Source: Acidobacteriota bacterium (GTDB taxonomy: Bacteria > Acidobacteriota > UBA6911 > JACQSX01). Taken from it: a stretch of 9,725 bases of DNA. Made by a program: the position numbers and the translations under genes. Below, one piece after another: positions 6,462-9,725 of the stretch. Each line of letters begins with the position of its first letter. The stretch's first letter is position 1. Location of the stretch: the NCBI GenBank assembly GCA_016199665.1, contig JACQGG010000106.1, positions 1 through 9,725 on the forward strand, read 5' to 3'. The notes under the pieces were generated by a model. That model saw only the letters and a program-made list of their open reading frames with translations. It had not been told where the DNA came from and ran no database searches.

Positions 6462-7423
6462 GGATCGCGGTCCTGGTTCCCAACTGGAACGGAGAATCTC
6501 TGCTGCCTGTCTGCATTGGGGCGCTGCAGGCACAGACGGTGACGCCTGACGAGATCATCCTGATAGATAACAACTCGGCCGATCAGTCGGTTTCCGTGGC
6601 GAAACGCTGCTGTCCGGGCATCCGGATAATACGGCTGAACCGGAACTTCGGGTTTGGCTACGCGGTCAATCGCGGCATTGAGGCCTCCCAGGGGGATCTG
6701 ATTCTGCTGCTGAACAACGACACGCGCGCAATGCCCGACTGTCTCGAGGCGCTTCGAGGTTTTTTTGCCGATAATCCTCAAGCGCTTTTTTGCGCCTGCA
6801 AAATGCTCAACTACTTTAATCCTTCCCTCATAGATGGGGCCGGCGATTGCCTGACGCGATCCGGAGTCCCGTACAAGATCGGATCCGCCCGGCCGGACGG
6901 CGCCGTTTACTCGGTGGCACGGAAGGTCTTTGGCGCCAGCGGCGGCGGCGCCGCGTTCCGCAGAAGGTTTTTCGACCGGGTCGGCCTGTTTGATGAGAGG
7001 TTTTTCATGTACCTGGAGGACGTTGACCTCAGCCTGCGCGCTCAGCTGCAAGGCGTCGAATGCCATTATGTCCCGGCGGCGGTGATCCATCATATGGAAG
7101 CGCAATCGGATCCTGACCGCGCGGGGCAAGGCGGAAATCCGCAGACGCCGTCCCGCACCTACTGGATAACCCGGAATCGGGTTCTGTTGCTGGCAAAGAA
7201 TTATCCAGCCCGGCTGCTAGCCTGGTACTCGCTGCGCATCGTTGGAGCCTTTTGGAAAAGCTTTGTCTTTCATCTGCTGCGAACCGGGTATGCCGTACCG
7301 TATCTCCGAGGCCTGTGGCGGGGCTTGCGCGACATCTCTCTTATTAGGCAGGATCGAAAGTCCATCCAGACCTCTATGGCCATCTCGATCCGGGATCTGA
7401 AGCGCCTGCTGGAACAATGCTGA
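6458..7423 (+). CDS. GT2 glycosyltransferase, rhamnosyltransferase-like (321 aa)
   Basis: Third member of the rhamnosyltransferase-like group here. Motifs are VLVPNWNG (5-12), LIDNNSADQS (35-44), NFGFGYAVNRG (63-73), NND (86-88), FGASGGGAAFRRR (158-170), VGLFDERFFMYLEDVDLSLR (175-194, catalytic ED) and TRNRVLLLAKNYP (238-250). Unlike the two earlier members it ends in an amphipathic, aromatic-rich helical region (251-295, for example WYSLRIVGAFWKSFVFHLL) likely to lie on the inner face of the membrane. It starts with an ATGA overlap on the preceding stop and has no Shine-Dalgarno of its own. It ends inside the next gene (7-nt overlap). The sugar specificity is not readable. The presence of four related transferases in one operon argues for successive additions of the same or similar sugars in different linkages. 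Confidence 0.9.
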   Translation: MRIAVLVPNWNGESLLPVCIGALQAQTVTPDEIILIDNNSADQSVSVAKRCCPGIRIIRLNRNFGFGYAVNRGIEASQGDLILLLNNDTRAMPDCLEALRGFFADNPQALFCACKMLNYFNPSLIDGAGDCLTRSGVPYKIGSARPDGAVYSVARKVFGASGGGAAFRRRFFDRVGLFDERFFMYLEDVDLSLRAQLQGVECHYVPAAVIHHMEAQSDPDRAGQGGNPQTPSRTYWITRNRVLLLAKNYPARLLAWYSLRIVGAFWKSFVFHLLRTGYAVPYLRGLWRGLRDISLIRQDRKSIQTSMAISIRDLKRLLEQC

Positions 7424-8304
7424 CCCGCCCGTTAGCCGCGATTATCGTAAACCGCAACGGCGGCGACATGGTAATACGTTGTCTTGAATCGCTGCTTCAG
7501 GGATCCTTGGTTCCACGCCGGATTGTTCTCGTGGACAGTCACTCTACGGATGGCTCTGACCGGGCTGTGGAGCGGCTGTTTCCCGACGTTTCCTTGTTGC
7601 GGCTGGAGCGCAATATGGGGTATGCCGCCGCCTTGAACCGCGGGATTGACCAGGCCTGTTCGCAGGGTGATGAGCTGCTGCTGCTGCTGAACAATGACGT
7701 GATCTTTGCTCCCGACGCGGTGGAGGTCCTGGCGAGTCACTGGCATCAACGCGCCGGTCTTCTCGGTCCCAAGGTATTCCGTCTGGGTGAGAAAAGCCGC
7801 CTGGACGCCGCCTGGGGGAGGATGCTTTTCCATCATGTCGTTTGCCGGATGGTCGGAGAGAACCAGTCGGACTCGGCGAGGTTCTCGCGAATCAGGCCGG
7901 TGGACGCTCTGTTGGGATGCGCGCTCCTCACTTCCTGCGCCGTTATGCGGGAAGTTGGACCCCTGGATCCCGACTATTTCATCTACATGGAAGAGATCGA
8001 TTTTGCATACCGGATACGCCAACTGGGGCGGGAGATACTTTTTGTTCCCGACGCGCAGGCGTGGCACGCTGGCGGGCACGCGACCAGCGAGAGCGCGCGC
8101 AAAGCAGTGAAGCTGTTTTATGTCCGCCGCAACACGGTTTTGTTTCTGCGCAAGCACGGTAATTTCCTCCATTGGTCCGGGTTCCTGCTGTTTTCACTCG
8201 CCAGTCTCTTATTTTTCCTGGTTACCTTTCGCTGGAACGATCTCCGCCTCCGAATCCGTGGATATATCGATGGTTTCCGAGCCCCCAACACCAGCCGGAG
8301 GTGA
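7417..8304 (+). CDS. GT2 glycosyltransferase with C-terminal membrane segment (295 aa)
   Basis: Fourth rhamnosyltransferase-like member and the most diverged. The first strand reads AAIIVNRNGG (7-16). The donor-binding segment is VDSHSTDGS (39-47), with S-H where relatives have N-N or N-G. The rest of the set is present: NMGYAAALNRG (66-76), NND (92-94), VGPLDPDYFIYMEEIDFAYR (180-199, Glu-Glu in place of Glu-Asp) and YVRRNTVLFLRKHG (235-248). The E-E form is common in this family and need not mean loss of activity. Residues about 253-271 (WSGFLLFSLASLLFFLVTF) form a likely transmembrane helix followed by a basic stretch (RWNDLRLRIRGY), which would anchor the enzyme with the catalytic domain in the cytoplasm. 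It overlaps the previous gene by 7 nt. Confidence 0.88.
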   Translation: MLTRPLAAIIVNRNGGDMVIRCLESLLQGSLVPRRIVLVDSHSTDGSDRAVERLFPDVSLLRLERNMGYAAALNRGIDQACSQGDELLLLLNNDVIFAPDAVEVLASHWHQRAGLLGPKVFRLGEKSRLDAAWGRMLFHHVVCRMVGENQSDSARFSRIRPVDALLGCALLTSCAVMREVGPLDPDYFIYMEEIDFAYRIRQLGREILFVPDAQAWHAGGHATSESARKAVKLFYVRRNTVLFLRKHGNFLHWSGFLLFSLASLLFFLVTFRWNDLRLRIRGYIDGFRAPNTSRR

Positions 8305-8370
8305 GCCCGCCGGGAGCGCAAAGGGGCGGCGCCTTTTCTGTCCTGACGGTCGCTGCGAGGACTTGACCGG
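8305..8370 (+). other. 66-nt intra-operon gap before the last glycosyltransferase
   Basis: The only gap in the operon. It contains a small potential hairpin (AAAGG at about 8320-8324 pairing with CCTTT at about 8332-8336) around GGCGGCG. The hairpin lacks a strong stem and a U-run, so I do not call a terminator. A GAGGA ribosome binding site closes the gap. The last gene may therefore be translated independently of the six before it. Confidence 0.4.
8357..8361 (+). promoter_or_regulatory. Shine-Dalgarno of the last glycosyltransferase
   Basis: GAGGA 9 nt before the ATG at 8371. Most upstream operon junctions have no comparable site and rely on stop/start overlap. An in-frame TGA at 8344-8346 rules out a longer N-terminus from a start further upstream. 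Confidence 0.6.
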
Positions 8371-9240
8371 ATGAAATCCCTGTCAGTTGTCATCCCTTCC
8401 TATGACTCGGGCCTTGGACTGGGCGGCTGTCTGGAGGCTCTCATGCGGCAGCTCGACTGGAGCCGCGATGAAATAATCGTTGTTGACAGCTCCGGCTCTC
8501 CCCTTCCGGACACGATGCGGCGGCGGTTTCCGCGAGTACGCTGGGAAATACGATCGCACCGGCTTTACCCGGGCGCTGCCCGCAATATCGGCGCCAGGAT
8601 CGCGCAGCGGGACTGGCTCGCCTTCCTGGACGCCGATATCGTGATCGGAGAGGGTTGGCGAGAGGTAATGGAGCGGCTTTCAGAAGACATGATTGCAGTC
8701 AGCGGAGCTGTCGAACCTGCATACCCGCGGACGCGCTGGGGATTGGCGCGGTACTGGATTGAATTCGGTCAGTTCTCCATAAAGAATCTGCCCCGGCGAA
8801 GCTGGAATGTTCCATCCTGCAACATGATCTGGCGCCGCTCCGCTTTCTTGGAGACCCCCGGCTTTCCGGAAGCATTCCGATCGGCGGATGATTTGCTCTT
8901 CAATTTCCGCCAAATGAAATTGCAGCGGCGCCGGTTCGCTCTTTTTCCGGAGCTCTGCGTGCTTCACCCGGCGGACTGCGGAATGGAGGCTGCCCGGGAA
9001 CATCTGCGCGAACTCGGATACTGGTCGGGTCGGGCGCGCGTGGAGGGAGTCCGGCCGCACGTCGGCAGCTCCATCACCGCCGTGTCGTCGCTTTACTGCT
9101 ACCGTTGCTGTCAGATTTGGCGCCGCTGTCTCCGATCAGGCGGCCTTCGACAACTCGGTCCTCTGCTGATTCCGGTTGCCAGAGGCGTGGGGTGGTGGTG
9201 CCAGGGTTTCTGGCGGGGCATGAGACACTGGTTTGCCTGA
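8371..9240 (+). CDS. GT2 glycosyltransferase, third subfamily (289 aa)
   Basis: A GT-A-fold enzyme that begins SVVIPSYDSG (5-14) and has IIVVDSSGSP (35-44), YPGAARNIGAR (66-76), the metal-binding LDAD (86-89), VPSCNMIWRRSAF (147-159) and a catalytic-region equivalent RSADDLLFNFR (170-180). The GAARNIGA element and LDAD place it in a different GT2 branch from both the rhamnosyltransferase-like group and the PTYNR gene in this operon. The C-terminal part is basic and aromatic with several cysteines (YCYRCCQIWRRC, 242-253) and a Trp-rich end (WWCQGFWRGMRHWF, 275-288), probably membrane-associated. It has its own ribosome binding site after a 66-nt gap. The gene ends 2 nt before the stop of the convergent gene. 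The sugar donor is unknown. It may start the chain or add a branch, but nothing in the sequence decides this. Confidence 0.88.
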   Translation: MKSLSVVIPSYDSGLGLGGCLEALMRQLDWSRDEIIVVDSSGSPLPDTMRRRFPRVRWEIRSHRLYPGAARNIGARIAQRDWLAFLDADIVIGEGWREVMERLSEDMIAVSGAVEPAYPRTRWGLARYWIEFGQFSIKNLPRRSWNVPSCNMIWRRSAFLETPGFPEAFRSADDLLFNFRQMKLQRRRFALFPELCVLHPADCGMEAAREHLRELGYWSGRARVEGVRPHVGSSITAVSSLYCYRCCQIWRRCLRSGGLRQLGPLLIPVARGVGWWCQGFWRGMRHWFA

Positions 9241-9242
9241 TT

Positions 9243-9725
9243 CTACTGCTCTGCCCGATAAATTCTGACGGCGCGTTCCATTTCCTTGCGAAACGCGGCG
9301 CCCGGGACTTCTACCTCAACCGGTATTTCCAACCGTGTGACTCGCTTGTCGGGCTCAACCGCTTCAACCGCGATCACAAATCTCTGGCGCTGGGCGGGGA
9401 TTTGCTTCAGGACAACTACCAGCGGAAACGACTCTCCCGCGGGGATTTCGCCCCTGGAGTTGTTTATATCGAACCAGTCGTTGTCCCAACCGGCAACCCT
9501 GAAATGAACCGCCCCCGCGGAGTGGTTTTCCAGGCGCAGGCTCTTCTGAATTTCAGAGTCCTGGCCAAAAACAATCGAAGACCTGGTTGTGAGCGCGGGC
9601 CTGACATCGGGAGGCGCGCCCTTTCCCTGCGACAGAGCGAACTGAACTGCGGAGGTATCGACGACAAAGTACCATTTTCCGCCGGTCTTTTTCCAAGGTG
9701 TCGGAAATGTCCGGGAAACCGGACC
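9243..9725 (-). CDS. Protein with C-terminal Ig-like region, last 160 residues (5' end beyond right edge)
   Basis: Reading the complement inward from the right edge gives an open frame of 160 codons ending at TAG (9245-9243). The visible part has two regions. The first (about residues 1-25) is FPTPWKKTGGKWYFVVDTS, which resembles the end of NTF2-like/SnoaL-like domains where a K-x-G-x-W-Y-F strand is common. After a spacer, residues 47-141 form a beta-strand-rich Ig-like domain (SIVFGQDSEIQKSLRLENHS, then GWDNDWFDIN, then PAGESFPLVVVLKQ and RLEIPVEVEV), similar in style to the beta-sandwich modules of DUF1573/ASH-type surface proteins. It ends in a helix, FRKEMERAVRIYRAEQ. The N-terminus, including any signal peptide, is outside the window. 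No catalytic residues can be assigned. It is convergent with the glycan operon and 2 nt from its end, so it belongs to a separate transcription unit. Confidence 0.8.
   Translation of the reverse strand, partial: GPVSRTFPTPWKKTGGKWYFVVDTSAVQFALSQGKGAPPDVRPALTTRSSIVFGQDSEIQKSLRLENHSAGAVHFRVAGWDNDWFDINNSRGEIPAGESFPLVVVLKQIPAQRQRFVIAVEAVEPDKRVTRLEIPVEVEVPGAAFRKEMERAVRIYRAEQ

Noticed and set aside
7979..7998. Glu-Glu in place of Glu-Asp in the sixth gene's catalytic segment as a sign of inactivation
   Set aside because: E-E-x-D is common among working GT2 enzymes of this group, and all the other motifs are intact.
1288..9240. CRISPR array, insertion sequence, tRNA or phage genes
   Set aside because: No direct-repeat array, terminal inverted repeats, transposase motif or tRNA-like cloverleaf was seen on either strand.

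Overview
The window is about 9.7 kb of moderately GC-rich bacterial chromosome. It is dominated by one compact plus-strand operon (about 1288-9240) for glycan assembly. The first gene encodes a 677-residue protein with two SAM-methyltransferase domains, a beta-rich insert between them and a C-terminal coiled coil. Six family-2 (GT2/GT-A fold) glycosyltransferase genes follow. The first six genes overlap by 4-8 nt (GTG/TAG, then three ATGA junctions, then a 7-nt overlap), so they are almost certainly co-transcribed and translationally coupled. The sixth glycosyltransferase follows a 66-nt gap and has its own Shine-Dalgarno sequence. Nothing in the window is an RNA gene, mobile element or CRISPR array that I can support.

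Layout: (1) positions 1-826, minus strand: the N-terminal 275 residues of a signal-peptide-bearing secreted protein that runs off the left edge. (2) 827-1287: a relatively AT-rich intergenic region with three perfect TATAAT hexamers on the plus strand, a candidate 47-codon minus-strand small gene with a strong Shine-Dalgarno, and a good sigma70-type promoter placed so close to the operon start that a leaderless message is predicted. (3) 1288-9240: the operon. (4) 9243-9725, minus strand: the C-terminal 160 residues of another protein with an Ig-like region, convergent with the operon and only 2 nt away.

How the genes may work together (inference): the glycosyltransferases would each add one sugar to a lipid-linked or surface glycan. 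Four of them (genes 2, 3, 5 and 6) have the motif set of the WbbL/RfbF rhamnosyltransferase-like group. The methyltransferase/coiled-coil protein would methylate the glycan. By architecture it could also act like the chain terminator WbdD, which methylates the chain end and holds the polymerizing enzymes through a coiled coil. No flippase, polymerase, ABC exporter or nucleotide-sugar gene is present, and the operon is bounded on both sides by opposite-strand genes. Export and precursor supply must therefore be encoded elsewhere.

Organism: no taxonomic marker is present. GC content, GTG use and gene style fit a free-living Gram-negative such as an Acidobacteriota member, but this is a weak guess.
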